Shown here: positions 1 to 10,971 of the stretch, piece after piece
Numbering within the stretch: the first letter of the stretch is position 1
How the letters are laid out: each line of letters starts with the position of its first letter
Source: Methylorubrum salsuginis
GTDB taxonomy: Bacteria > Pseudomonadota > Alphaproteobacteria > Rhizobiales > Beijerinckiaceae
Direction of reading: 5' to 3'
Assembly: GCF_900114375.1 (NCBI RefSeq)
Contig: NZ_FOSV01000021.1
Coordinates: forward strand, 18,173 to 82,172
DNA: 64,000 nucleotides
Notes under the pieces: model-generated
The model's database searches: none
The model's input: the letters and a program-made list of their open reading frames with translations, nothing else
What the model was told of the DNA's origin: nothing
Translations under genes and position numbers: made by a program

Positions 1-2936
<2,936 letters not shown>

Positions 2937-2954
2937 GCGAACACGCCTTCGCCA

Positions 2955-3180
2955 GCCGCGCGCTCAACCCTCCCCCCTCTGCGGGGGAGGGTGGCCCCCG
3001 AAGGGGGGCGGGAGAGGGGAGCGACGGTGCCGGCGATCACGCCGTCGGCCGCGGCCAAGCGGAACCGTGGTTCCCCTCTCCCGCCCGCTCCGCGGGCACC
3101 CTCCCCCACCTCAAGTCGGGCTTGCCCGACTTGAGCAAGCAGGATGCGGATATCGGGCAAGCCCGATATCCGTTGGGGGG
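2955..3180. repeat. Mosaic of inverted repeats between mdtA and mdtB
   Basis: The spacer between adaptor and permease is made of palindromes. A C-rich/G-rich arm pair (CCCTCCCCC...CGGGAGAGGGGAG) near 2967-3020 is mirrored by CCCCTCTCCCG...ACCCTCCCC at about 3074-3107. They are followed by two near-perfect palindromes: CAAGTCGGGCTTGCCCGACT (about 3113-3134) and ATATCGGGCAAGCCCGATAT (about 3151-3170). Such elements are typical dispersed intergenic repeats. In the transcript they could fold strongly and alter the relative expression of the two pump genes, which is inference. Confidence 0.7.
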
Positions 3181-3213
3181 GAGGGTCTTTCTGCGCGCGC
3201 GACACCGTACTCA

Positions 3214-4629
3214 TCACGGCTGCGGCCGCCTGCGGCCCCGGTGCTCGCCGGCGCCGTCCTTCGCGCCGGTCGCGTTTGGGGTGGAATCCGCCGCGGGCGT
3301 CGCGGGAGCCCCCGGCGCCGCCGAGCCCGCGGTGCCGCCCGGCGCCCCCGAGGCCGGCGCCCCGCCCTGCCCCGCAGAGTGCCCGACGACGCGCACTGCC
3401 GCGCCCTCGCGCAGGCGGTCGGTGCCGTCGGTGACGACGCGGTCGCCGGGTTGGAGGCCGGAGGTCACCACGGTGCGGGTGCCGTCGGTCTCGCCGGTCT
3501 GGATCGGGCGGACCGTGACCTTGTCGTCGCCGTTCATCAGATAGACGTAGGTGCCCGGCGTGCCGCGCAGGATCGCGGCGTTGGGCACCAGCGGGGCCTT
3601 CTCGATCGTCTCGACGGTGAGGCGCGCGTTGACGAACTGGTTGGGAAACAGCTCGTCCTCGGCATTGTCGAACAGGGCGCGCAGCTTCACCGTGCCGGTG
3701 GTCACGTCGATCTGGTTGTCGATGGTCTCGAGCTGGCCGGTGGCGATCTCGTGCTGGTCGCCGCGGTCGTAGGCGCGCACCGTCAGCTTGGCGCCCTGGC
3801 GCAGGCGGCGCATCACGCGGGTGACGTCGTCCTCCGGCAGGGTGAACACCACCGAGATCGGGTGGAGCTGAGTGACGACGACGATGTTGGTCGAGCCGGC
3901 GGTGACGTAATTGCCGAGATCGACCTGACGCAGGCCGACGCGGCCCTCCACCGGCGAGACGATACGGGCGTAGGTGAGGTTGAGGCGCTGCTGATCGACC
4001 AGCGCCTGATCGGCGGCGACCGTACCCTCGTTCTGCTTCACCAGGGCGGCTTGGGTGTCGACGTTCTGCTTCGAGATCGAATCCTGCCGGTTCAGCGTCT
4101 GGTAGCGCTGGAGGTCGAGCTTCGAGTTCTGCAGCAGCGCCTGATCGCGGGCGAGCTGGCCCTGGTACTGAGCGAGCAGGGCCTCGTAGGGGCGCGGGTC
4201 GATCTGGGCGAGGAAGTCGCCTTCCTTCACGGTCTGGCCTTCGCGAAAACCGATCTTGGTGAGGTAGCCGCTGATCTGCGAGCGAATCGAGACGGTGGCC
4301 AGCGGCGTCACCGTGCCGAGGCCCTGGAGCACCACCGGCATGTCGCCGGTGACGATGGGGGCGACGCCGACCGCCTGCTTCATGTCGGCCGGGCGCCCTC
4401 CTCGGCCGGGGCCGCCATGGCCGGGGGCCGCCTGCTGCTCGGCGGGCTGCTTGCGCGCCTCGTAGCTGCGGTGGGCGACGGCGCCCGCGCCGCCGAGCGC
4501 CAGGAGCACGAGCATCCAGCGGCCGAAGCGGCGGCGCTTGCGTACCGGGGCAGACGCGGGCGCCTCCCGGTCCGGGGTTTCCCGGTACTGGCGGGCCGTG
4601 TCCGTGCGGATCGGCGAACTCTCGTTCAT
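3214..4629 (-). CDS. mdtA: RND efflux periplasmic adaptor, MdtA-type
   Basis: This is a membrane-fusion protein of 471 aa that links an RND permease to an outer-membrane channel. A basic N-terminus is followed by one membrane anchor (about 35-52), then the lipoyl/barrel-sandwich region (VSIRSQISGYLTKIGF near 110), a coiled-coil hairpin (about 150-220), a beta-barrel and a membrane-proximal domain (VTSGLQPGDRVVTDG near 390). The C-terminal ~60 residues are a low-complexity Gly/Ala/Pro tail, which is longer than in E. coli MdtA. It is the first gene of the operon with the MdtB-type permease downstream. Confidence 0.92.
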   Translation of the reverse strand: MNESSPIRTDTARQYRETPDREAPASAPVRKRRRFGRWMLVLLALGGAGAVAHRSYEARKQPAEQQAAPGHGGPGRGGRPADMKQAVGVAPIVTGDMPVVLQGLGTVTPLATVSIRSQISGYLTKIGFREGQTVKEGDFLAQIDPRPYEALLAQYQGQLARDQALLQNSKLDLQRYQTLNRQDSISKQNVDTQAALVKQNEGTVAADQALVDQQRLNLTYARIVSPVEGRVGLRQVDLGNYVTAGSTNIVVVTQLHPISVVFTLPEDDVTRVMRRLRQGAKLTVRAYDRGDQHEIATGQLETIDNQIDVTTGTVKLRALFDNAEDELFPNQFVNARLTVETIEKAPLVPNAAILRGTPGTYVYLMNGDDKVTVRPIQTGETDGTRTVVTSGLQPGDRVVTDGTDRLREGAAVRVVGHSAGQGGAPASGAPGGTAGSAAPGAPATPAADSTPNATGAKDGAGEHRGRRRPQP

Positions 4630-4793
4630 CCCTCAAAACTCGTCGGCGAGCGGGGTGTCGTCATCGCGCGGCCAGGGCTGCGCGATCGAACATAGCGGCG
4701 ATCCGGCCGCAGACCGCAGCAGCGGGTTGCCGCATCCCCCGGAGATTTCGCGGCAGCGAAGCCGCTCACCTTGTCACGGGCAATGCGGTCTCT

Positions 4794-4967
4794 CTAGGGC
4801 GCCGACGTTTCCGGCATGTTGCTGCCCGGCCCCGCGTCCTTCGGGAGATAGAGTCGCACCACCTCCCGGAACGTCTCGTCGACCGGCGTCACCGGCACGA
4901 AGAGCCGCAGCGACAGGCCGGCGAGGCCGGCGCCGAGGGCGAGCAGGAGGCAGGTGACAAGGCGCAT
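4794..4967 (-). CDS. Small membrane-anchored hypothetical protein (57 aa)
   Basis: The start MRLVTCLLLALGAGLAGLSL is a single N-terminal hydrophobic segment or signal anchor. It is followed by ~37 polar residues ending PGSNMPETSAP. The start was chosen at the ATG complementary to 4965-4967, preceded by GGATCCTCC; upstream in-frame sequence is Arg/Pro-rich and does not look coding. It lies 164 bases upstream of mdtA on the same strand, so it may precede the pump operon. No family was recognised and no function is proposed. Confidence 0.5.
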   Translation of the reverse strand: MRLVTCLLLALGAGLAGLSLRLFVPVTPVDETFREVVRLYLPKDAGPGSNMPETSAP

Positions 4968-5079
4968 GGAGGATCCGCCCGGAGGATGGGTGCCGTCGAT
5001 CGCAAATAGCCGATGCGGCGGAAGAAGCTCCAGACCCCAGAATGGCCAAGCGGATCGTTCGGGGGGCGGACACGAAAAA

Positions 5080-5102
5080 GGCCGCCGTATGGAACGGCGG
5101 CC
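5080..5102 (-). terminator. Intrinsic terminator, minus-strand direction
   Basis: This is a perfect 9-bp GC stem with a 5-base loop (GGCCGCCGT-tccat-ACGGCGGCC on the minus strand), followed by five T residues. The plus-strand side has only TCTTC, so the minus direction is favoured. Confidence 0.7.
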
Positions 5103-5202
5103 TCTTCGAACGACCGGACCGGCCGGCCGCACCGGAGAAACGAGGGGGCGAAGTTCCTCAAGTGCGGCGGCCGGTCCGACCGTGGGGTGAACATGACTTC
5201 AC

Positions 5203-5230
5203 GGCTGACGATCGTCAACATTCGTCAGCC
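5203..5230. repeat. Inverted repeat with nested palindrome
   Basis: Arms GGCTGACG and CGTCAGCC (8 bp, perfect) enclose a region that also holds the 12-bp perfect palindrome TGACGATCGTCA. It could be a regulator-binding site for the downstream aminotransferase, or a hairpin of the candidate minus-strand RNA. Confidence 0.5.
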
Positions 5231-5546
5231 CTCGAATCGGCACCGCTGGCCGGTTTTCGTGCGGGATGAACTGAGTCGTGTGCGTGATCGCACGCGGCCA
5301 ACTGCCTGTCGCGCCCTTCCGTCAAGTTTTTACCGGTGCGCCCTTGTTTTCGGAACAACACGGTCCAGCGCGTGCAAGTCCTCGGACTGCAACTGTGCTC
5401 GCGAAGCCGGGGGCGCAACGGTGGCCTCGCGCCGCGCCGAGAGCCGGCCGGACGGGGCATCGGCGGCCGGGGTTCGCCGGACAGGGGGGCGAGTCCTTGG
5501 AGGCGACCGCTTGGAGGCACCGCCCGGTTCTGCCAAGAGGCGGAGC

Positions 5547-6707
5547 ATGATTCCGCGCTTCAACCCCGTCTTCGCCGACCTGCCCGAAACCGTCTTCGAG
5601 ACGATGTCGGGGCTCGCCCGAAAGCTCGGGGCGATCAATCTCGGCCAGGGCTTTCCCGACGGCCAGGGGCCGGACGACGTGCGCGCGGCGGCCGCCCGCG
5701 CCCTCGACACCGTCAGCAACCAGTATCCGTCGATGATGGGCCTGCCCTCGCTGCGCACGGCCATCGCGGCGCATTACCGGCATCATCAGGGGCTCGACCT
5801 CGATCCCGAGCGCGAGGTGATGGTGACCTCCGGCGCCACCGAGGCGCTGGCCGGGGCCTTGCTCGCCCTGGTGCGGCCGGGCGACGAGGTCGTTCTGTTC
5901 GAGCCGATGTACGACGCCTACCTGCCGCTGGTGCGCCAGGCCGGCGGCGTGCCGCGCTTCGTCACCCTCAAGCCCCCGCATTTCGGCCTGGACGAGGCGG
6001 CGCTGGCGGAGGCGTTCACCGAGCGCACCCGCGTCGTCGTCCTCAACAACCCGCTCAACCCGAGCGCGACGGTCTTTTCCGAGGCCGACCTCGCGCTGCT
6101 CGCCGAGTTCTGCTGCCGCTTCGACGCGGTCGCGGTCTGCGACGAGGTGTGGGAGCATCTGGTGTTCGACGGGCGCCGCCACGTCCCGCTGATGCGGCTG
6201 CCGGGGATGCGCGAGCGCACGGTGAAGATCGGCTCGGCGGGAAAAATCTTCTCGCTCACCGGCTGGAAGATCGGCTTCGTGATGGCCGCCGAACCGCTGA
6301 TGCGCGGCCTGTCGCGGGCGCACCAGTTCCTCACCTTCACGACGCCGCCCAACCTTCAGGAGGGCGTGGCCTACGGTTTGGGCAAGGACGACGCCTATTT
6401 CGAGGAGATGCGCGCCGGCTTTGCCCGCTCCCGCGACCGGCTGTCCGCGGGGCTGACGCGGCTCGGCTTCACCGTGCTGCCGAGCGCGGGCACCTACTTC
6501 CTCTCGATCGACATCGGCGACGGCCCGGAGGGCGACCGGGCCTTCTGCGAGCGGATGGTGCGCCAGCACGGCGTCGCCGCGATCCCGATCAGCGCCTTCT
6601 ACGCCGAGGGCGCCGTGCGCAACCTCGTGCGTCTGTGCTTCGCCAAGACCGATGCGACGCTGGATGCGGCGCTGGAGCGGCTCTCCGGGATGCCCCATTC
6701 GGTCTGA
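5547..6707 (+). CDS. PLP-dependent class I/II aminotransferase
   Basis: This is a fold-type I aminotransferase of 386 aa, cytoplasmic. The N-terminal AINLGQGFPDGQGPDDV motif and the PLP-lysine segment SAGKIFSLTGWKIGF (Lys near residue 233) are characteristic of the kynurenine/methionine aminotransferase-like subgroup (YbdL/KAT type). NNPLNPSATVF and VCDEVWEHLVF supply the cofactor-binding Asn and Asp. The start ATG is preceded by AGAGGCGGAG; in-frame sequence upstream is non-coding in character. The substrate is unresolved; methionine, glutamine or an aromatic amino acid would fit the family. It is a single gene, with a DUF4112 gene following on the same strand. Confidence 0.88.
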   Translation: MIPRFNPVFADLPETVFETMSGLARKLGAINLGQGFPDGQGPDDVRAAAARALDTVSNQYPSMMGLPSLRTAIAAHYRHHQGLDLDPEREVMVTSGATEALAGALLALVRPGDEVVLFEPMYDAYLPLVRQAGGVPRFVTLKPPHFGLDEAALAEAFTERTRVVVLNNPLNPSATVFSEADLALLAEFCCRFDAVAVCDEVWEHLVFDGRRHVPLMRLPGMRERTVKIGSAGKIFSLTGWKIGFVMAAEPLMRGLSRAHQFLTFTTPPNLQEGVAYGLGKDDAYFEEMRAGFARSRDRLSAGLTRLGFTVLPSAGTYFLSIDIGDGPEGDRAFCERMVRQHGVAAIPISAFYAEGAVRNLVRLCFAKTDATLDAALERLSGMPHSV

Positions 6708-6764
6708 TCGATCCCGCCAAATCGGTTCTTGTCGAAGGCATGGGGCGGGGCCACATCCCGCGTC

Positions 6765-7271
6765 ATGACCACGCGAGTCGACACCCCTCACATGGCCTTC
6801 CGCGAGCCCAACGGCGTTTTCGGCAAGCCCGACGGCGTCTTCCGCGAGCCAGCCGGCACGGCGCAGATGCGCCGTCTCACCGATACGAGCCCGGAGGCCA
6901 GCCTCCTGCGCTTGGAGCAGCTCGCCCACCTGATGGACTCGGCCTTCGTCGTGCCGGGCCTCAACCGCCGCGTCGGCCTCGACGCGGTGATCGGCCTCGT
7001 GCCGATCGTCGGCGACATCGCCGGCATGGCGATCGCGTCCTACATCGTCTACGAGGCGAGACGGCTCGGCGCGCCGCGCTGGCTCGTCTGGCGCATGATG
7101 GCGAACGTCGCCCTGGACGGCGCCGTCGGTGCGGTGCCGCTGGCCGGCGACCTGCTCGACGCCGCCTTCAAGGCGAACCGCCGCAACGTCACCCTCCTGC
7201 GCCGCCATCTGGAGCGCAAGGGCGGCTTGCGCCCGAGCGAGATCGAGGGCACCGCGACCCGGCTCGACTGA
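6765..7271 (+). CDS. DUF4112 family membrane protein
   Basis: The protein has 168 aa. The core LMDSAFVVPGLNRRVGLDAVIGLVPIVGDIAG is the DUF4112 hallmark: a short amphipathic segment followed by a Gly/Ile-rich membrane helix. A second similar hydrophobic hairpin, GAVGAVPLAGDLLDAAF, follows. The first ~45 residues include an imperfect repeat (EPNGVFGKPDGVFREP). ATG at 6765 was chosen; TTG at 6729 and ATG at 6792 are alternatives. It sits 57 bases after the aminotransferase and may be co-transcribed. Function is unknown in the family. Confidence 0.75.
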   Translation: MTTRVDTPHMAFREPNGVFGKPDGVFREPAGTAQMRRLTDTSPEASLLRLEQLAHLMDSAFVVPGLNRRVGLDAVIGLVPIVGDIAGMAIASYIVYEARRLGAPRWLVWRMMANVALDGAVGAVPLAGDLLDAAFKANRRNVTLLRRHLERKGGLRPSEIEGTATRLD

Positions 7272-7292
7272 GCCGGGCATCGGCTGCCCTCT

Positions 7293-7339
7293 AGCATCGT
7301 CCCGAAAGGTGGTTGCCGGCTTTCGGACAAAGACGATGC
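7293..7339 (+). repeat. RIME-like dispersed inverted repeat, copy 1
   Basis: The element reads AGCATCGTCCCGAAAGGTGG, then CCGGCTTTCGGACAAAGACGATGC. The ends (GCATCGTC/GACGATGC) and inner CCGAAA/TTTCGG arms are inverted. It matches the other copies in this window and the kind of intergenic repeat abundant in Rhizobiales. It lies between the DUF4112 gene and yejE. Confidence 0.75.
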
Positions 7340-7349
7340 GGGGCAGGAA

Positions 7350-7394
7350 CCTAGAGGATCGTCCTAGATCCGATATCTAGGACGATCCTCTAGG
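7350..7394. repeat. Perfect 19-bp inverted repeat upstream of yejE
   Basis: The arms CCTAGAGGATCGTCCTAGA and TCTAGGACGATCCTCTAGG are exact reverse complements around a 7-base loop. Each arm itself contains near-palindromic CTAG-rich sequence. The element ends 13 bases before the yejE ATG, so it covers the normal ribosome-binding and leader region; GAAGGGTGAGCC remains as a Shine-Dalgarno. Confidence 0.8.
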
Positions 7395-7407
7395 GAAGGG
7401 TGAGCCG

Positions 7408-8610
7408 ATGAACGAAGTCCTGCGACCCGAGCCCGACGCGGTGCCCGTCACCGCGCCGGGCAACGCGCCGCAGATGCAGCCGCTTCCGACCGCGTCGCGC
7501 CGCGGCCTGTCGCCGCTGAACCGGCGGCGGCTCGCCAACTTCCGCGCCAACCGCCGCGGCTTCTGGTCGGCACTGCTGTTCGCGCTGCTGTTCGTGGTGA
7601 GCCTGTTCGCCGAGTTCATCGCCAACGACCGCCCGCTCGTGGTGCAGTACAAGGGCGAGTGGCTGTTTCCCGTCCTCGTCGATTATCCGGACGAGAAGTT
7701 CGGCGGCTTCCTGGCCCAGACCGATTACCGCGCGCCCGAGACGCGCCAGGAGATCGAGTCGAACGGCTGGGTGCTGTGGCCGCCGATTCCGTATTCCTAC
7801 AACACCTTCATGAGCGACCTGCCGACGCCGTCGCCCTCCCCGCCGACTTGGATGCTGTCGGACGAACAGTGTCGCCCCGTCGCCGAGCGGGCCGGCGTGA
7901 AGCCCGAGGGGCGGGCGCTGGGCTGCCGCGACATCGAGCAGCACTGGCTCGGCACCGACAACGCCTCGCGCGACGTGCTCGCCCGCGTCATCTACGGCTT
8001 CCGCATCTCGGTGCTGTTCGGCCTCGTGCTCGCCGGCCTGTCCTCGGTGATCGGCGTGATCGCGGGGGCGGTGCAGGGTTATTTCGGTGGCTGGACCGAC
8101 CTGATCTTCCAGCGCGTCATCGAGATCTGGAGCGCGATCCCGACGCTCTACCTCATCATCATCATGTCGGCCTTCCTCGTGCCGAGCTTTTTCACCTTGC
8201 TCGCGATCCTGACGCTGTTCGCCTGGACCGCGCTGGTCGGCGTCGTGCGGGCAGAGTTCCTGCGCGCGAGAAACTTCGAATACGTCCGCGCGGCGCGCGC
8301 GCTGGGTCTCTCCAACATCCGCATCATGACGCGCCACCTGCTGCCCAACGCCATGGTGGCGACGCTGACCTTCCTGCCGTTCATCCTCAACGGCTCGATC
8401 ACCACCCTGACCTCGCTCGATTTCCTGGGCTTCGGCCTGCCCCCCGGCTCCCCCTCCCTCGGCGAGCTGCTGGCGCAGGGCAAGGACAACATCAACGCGC
8501 CCTGGCTCGGGCTGACCGGCTTCTTCGTGGTGGCGGCGATGCTGAGCCTGCTGGTGTTCGCCGGTGAAGCGGTGCGCGACGCGTTCGATCCGAGGAAGAC
8601 GTTCGGGTGA
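7408..8610 (+). CDS. yejE: ABC transporter permease, YejE-type (peptide/microcin C import)
   Basis: This is an inner-membrane permease of 400 aa in the oligopeptide/nickel family. The extended N-terminal domain (first TM about 50-68, then ~120 periplasmic residues including NGWVLWPPIPYSYNTFMSDLP and HWLGTDNASRDVLARVIYG) is typical of YejE. The core has five to six helices, with the coupling EAA-like segment YVRAARALGLSNIRIMTRHLLPNAM near 285-310. In most proteobacteria yejE follows yejA and yejB and precedes yejF. Here none of these is adjacent, and the gene is followed tail-to-tail by bglX after 4 bases. It may depend on partners encoded elsewhere. Confidence 0.88.
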   Translation: MNEVLRPEPDAVPVTAPGNAPQMQPLPTASRRGLSPLNRRRLANFRANRRGFWSALLFALLFVVSLFAEFIANDRPLVVQYKGEWLFPVLVDYPDEKFGGFLAQTDYRAPETRQEIESNGWVLWPPIPYSYNTFMSDLPTPSPSPPTWMLSDEQCRPVAERAGVKPEGRALGCRDIEQHWLGTDNASRDVLARVIYGFRISVLFGLVLAGLSSVIGVIAGAVQGYFGGWTDLIFQRVIEIWSAIPTLYLIIIMSAFLVPSFFTLLAILTLFAWTALVGVVRAEFLRARNFEYVRAARALGLSNIRIMTRHLLPNAMVATLTFLPFILNGSITTLTSLDFLGFGLPPGSPSLGELLAQGKDNINAPWLGLTGFFVVAAMLSLLVFAGEAVRDAFDPRKTFG

Positions 8611-8614
8611 GCGC

Positions 8615-10852
8615 TCAGCGCTGCGCCTGATCTCCGCCCGGCGGCCCCCGCCAGCCGGTCTCGACGGTGAAGCTCACCATCCGCGGCCCGGCGGAATCGC
8701 CGCCGATCCCGACGCGGTATTCGCCCGGCTCGACCACCAGCGTCCCGTCCGGCTCGTGATAGCCGAGATCGCGCGCCGGGATGCGGAAATGGGCCGTGCC
8801 GGTCTCGCCCGAGGCGAGGTCGAGCAGCACGGCGCCCTTCAGCAGGCGCTTGGGGCGGCTGCGCGACGCCACCGGCTGGCCGAGATAGAGTTGCGCCACC
8901 GCCCGCCCCGGCCGTGGGCCGATATTCGTCACGGGCGCGCGCACCTCCAGCACCGCCTCGTAGCGGTCGCCGACACCGACCTTCGGTGTCAGCACCTCTG
9001 GCTCGCCATAGGCGAAGCGGGTGTAGGACAGCCCGTGGCCGAACGGGAACAGCGGCAGCGGCGATTCGTCGGCGTAGCCCATGGTCCAGCGGCTGCCCGG
9101 CAGGTGCGGGCGCCCGCCCGGCAGCGCGTCGTAGGTCAGCGGCATCTGACCCACCGTGCGCGGCCACGACACCGGCAGTTTTCCGGATGGGCTCACGTCG
9201 CCGAACAGCGTCTCGGCGATGGCCGGACCGCCCTCGGTGCCGGGAATCCAGGCCATCAGCATGGCGTGAGCCCGCTCGGGAGCGTCGCCGAGTTCGGTCG
9301 GACGACCGCCGAACACGACGAGCGCCACCGGCTTGCCGGTCTCCGCGACTGCGGCAAGCAGGTCGTGCTGCAGGCCCGGCCAGTTCAGATAGGCGGTGGA
9401 AGACCCCTCCCCCGAGCGGTCGCGCGGCTCGCCCATCACGGCCACCACGAGGTCGGCCCCGCGCGCCGCCTCGACCGCCGCGGCGAAGCCCGTCCGCTCC
9501 GTGCAGACCCGCGGGCAGCCCTCGGCAAAGACGACCTCGACGCCCGAGGCCGCGGCCCGCTCCCGCAGGCCCGTCAGAATCGTGACCGTGTCCTGCGGCT
9601 GGCCGTTGCCCTCGTGCGGGCCGACCTGATCCCAAGCAGCGTCGGCGAAGGGGCCGACCAGCGCGATGCGGCGCACGCGTTCAGGATCGATCGGCAGCAC
9701 GGCCTCGCGGTTCTGGAGCAGGACGAGGCTGGCACGCGCCGCCTCGCGGGCGATCCGCCGCGTCTCGGGCAGGAGCAGGCGGCTCTCCGCGCCGGCCGGA
9801 TCGATCGGCGGGCGCTCGAACAGGCCGAGCCCAAATTTGAGCCGCAGCACCCGCCGCACCGCCGCATCGACCGCGGCCTCGGGGATGCGCCCGGCCCGTA
9901 CCTCGTCGGGCAGGTGGCGGAGGTAGAGCCCGCTCGTCATGTCCATGTCGACCCCCGCGGCCAAAGCCTTGCGGGTGGCCTCGGCCCCGTCGCGGGCGAC
10001 GCCGTGCTTCACGAGGCTCGCAACCGCCTGCCAGTCGGCGACGACGAGGCCGGAAAACCCCCATTGGCGGCGCAGGATGCCGGTCATCAGCCCGGCATCC
10101 GCCGTGGTCGGCACGCCGTTGAGGGCCGTGAGCGCGGTCATCACCGCGTCGGCTCCGGCCCGGATGCCGGCGCGGAACGGCGGCAGGTGGAGATCGTGGA
10201 GTTCGCTCGGCGCCACGAAGGTCGCGTCGTAGTCGCGCCCGCCCAGCACCGCGCCGTAGCCCGCGAAGTGCTTCAGCGTGCTGGCGAGGCCGCCGTCGCG
10301 AAACCCCTCGACCTGGGCCGCGGTGAGCCGCCCGGTCAGCCACGAGTCCTCACCAAGTCCTTCGACCACCCGGCCCCAGCGCAGGTCGCGGGCCACGTCC
10401 GCCATCGGGGCGAAGGTCCAGGTGATGCCGGCGGACGCGGATTCCCGCGCCATGGCGGCGGCGGCCCGGCGCACGAGGCCCGGATCGAAGCTCGCCGCCA
10501 GGGCCAGCGGCAGCGGGAAGATCGTGCGGTAGCCGTGGACGATGTCGAGGCCGACGAGCAAGGGGATGCCGAGCCGCGAGGCGCGGGCGGCGCCATCGGC
10601 TTCCGCCGCGAGCCAAGCGTTGCTGAAGTTGATCACCGCGCCGACCTCGCCGCGGCGGATCGCGCCAGGATCGTTCAGCGGCTCGTTCGAGATCAGGTTG
10701 AGCTGGCCGGCCTTCTCCTCCAGCGTCATCCGCGCGAGCAGGGCCTCGATGCGGGCCTCGACCGACGGCGCCAGGACGGGGACGGATTGGGCGTGCGCCG
10801 CGCCGAGACAGAGCCAGGCCGCCGCCGCGGGGCCGGCCCACCTCGCCCTCAT
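8615..10852 (-). CDS. bglX: Beta-glucosidase, glycoside hydrolase family 3 (BglX-like), exported
   Basis: This is a retaining beta-glycosidase of 745 aa. A signal peptide (about 1-22, ending GAAHAQS) suggests periplasmic location. The N-terminal barrel carries KHFAGYG and the nucleophile Asp273 in SGLVVADWQAV. The C-terminal alpha/beta sandwich holds GEPRDRSGEGSS, where the Glu is the likely acid/base, and a fibronectin-III-like domain closes the protein. Length matches BglX. An in-frame ATG three codons upstream (10861) is also possible. It converges with yejE with only 4 bases between stop codons. A role in turnover of beta-glucan (for example OPG) or plant glucosides is inference. Confidence 0.92.
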   Translation of the reverse strand: MRARWAGPAAAAWLCLGAAHAQSVPVLAPSVEARIEALLARMTLEEKAGQLNLISNEPLNDPGAIRRGEVGAVINFSNAWLAAEADGAARASRLGIPLLVGLDIVHGYRTIFPLPLALAASFDPGLVRRAAAAMARESASAGITWTFAPMADVARDLRWGRVVEGLGEDSWLTGRLTAAQVEGFRDGGLASTLKHFAGYGAVLGGRDYDATFVAPSELHDLHLPPFRAGIRAGADAVMTALTALNGVPTTADAGLMTGILRRQWGFSGLVVADWQAVASLVKHGVARDGAEATRKALAAGVDMDMTSGLYLRHLPDEVRAGRIPEAAVDAAVRRVLRLKFGLGLFERPPIDPAGAESRLLLPETRRIAREAARASLVLLQNREAVLPIDPERVRRIALVGPFADAAWDQVGPHEGNGQPQDTVTILTGLRERAAASGVEVVFAEGCPRVCTERTGFAAAVEAARGADLVVAVMGEPRDRSGEGSSTAYLNWPGLQHDLLAAVAETGKPVALVVFGGRPTELGDAPERAHAMLMAWIPGTEGGPAIAETLFGDVSPSGKLPVSWPRTVGQMPLTYDALPGGRPHLPGSRWTMGYADESPLPLFPFGHGLSYTRFAYGEPEVLTPKVGVGDRYEAVLEVRAPVTNIGPRPGRAVAQLYLGQPVASRSRPKRLLKGAVLLDLASGETGTAHFRIPARDLGYHEPDGTLVVEPGEYRVGIGGDSAGPRMVSFTVETGWRGPPGGDQAQR

Positions 10853-10971
10853 CCCCCCCATCCCCGCCCCCCGAACCGTCCCGTTCGGGGGATCATAAGC
10901 GCGGCCGTGAGGCTCGGCCATGCGGCGGACCCGCGCCGCCATCAGGATCGCGTGAAGGCCCGCCGCGCGCG

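Larger units (their letters stand above)
5074..5330 (-). ncRNA. Candidate structured small RNA (unidentified)
   Basis: On the minus strand the region ends in a textbook intrinsic terminator: GGCCGCCGT/ACGGCGGCC arms (5080-5102) followed by TTTTTC. No minus-strand protein gene lies upstream of it. Just upstream is a long imperfect stem whose arms read GGTCGGACCGGCCGCCGCA and TGCGGCCGGCCGGTCC. A TTGACG box (complement near 5320) could be a -35 element, but no convincing -10 is visible. It does not match tmRNA, SRP RNA or RNase P motifs that I can recognise. The 5' end is a guess. Confidence 0.3.
4968..5546. other. 579-base intergenic region without a confident protein gene
   Basis: This gap lies between the small membrane protein (minus) and the aminotransferase (plus). 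It contains a strong minus-strand terminator-like hairpin (5074-5102), a GC-rich long imperfect stem (about 5110-5190) and a compact palindrome (5203-5230). Open frames crossing it have no recognisable domain and run through these hairpins, so I do not call them genes. Confidence 0.6.

Noticed and set aside
5013..5546. Aminotransferase start further upstream
   Set aside because: The extra ~178 residues are Arg/Gly-rich and cross a terminator hairpin; MIPRFNPVF with AGAGGCGGAG ahead is the natural start.
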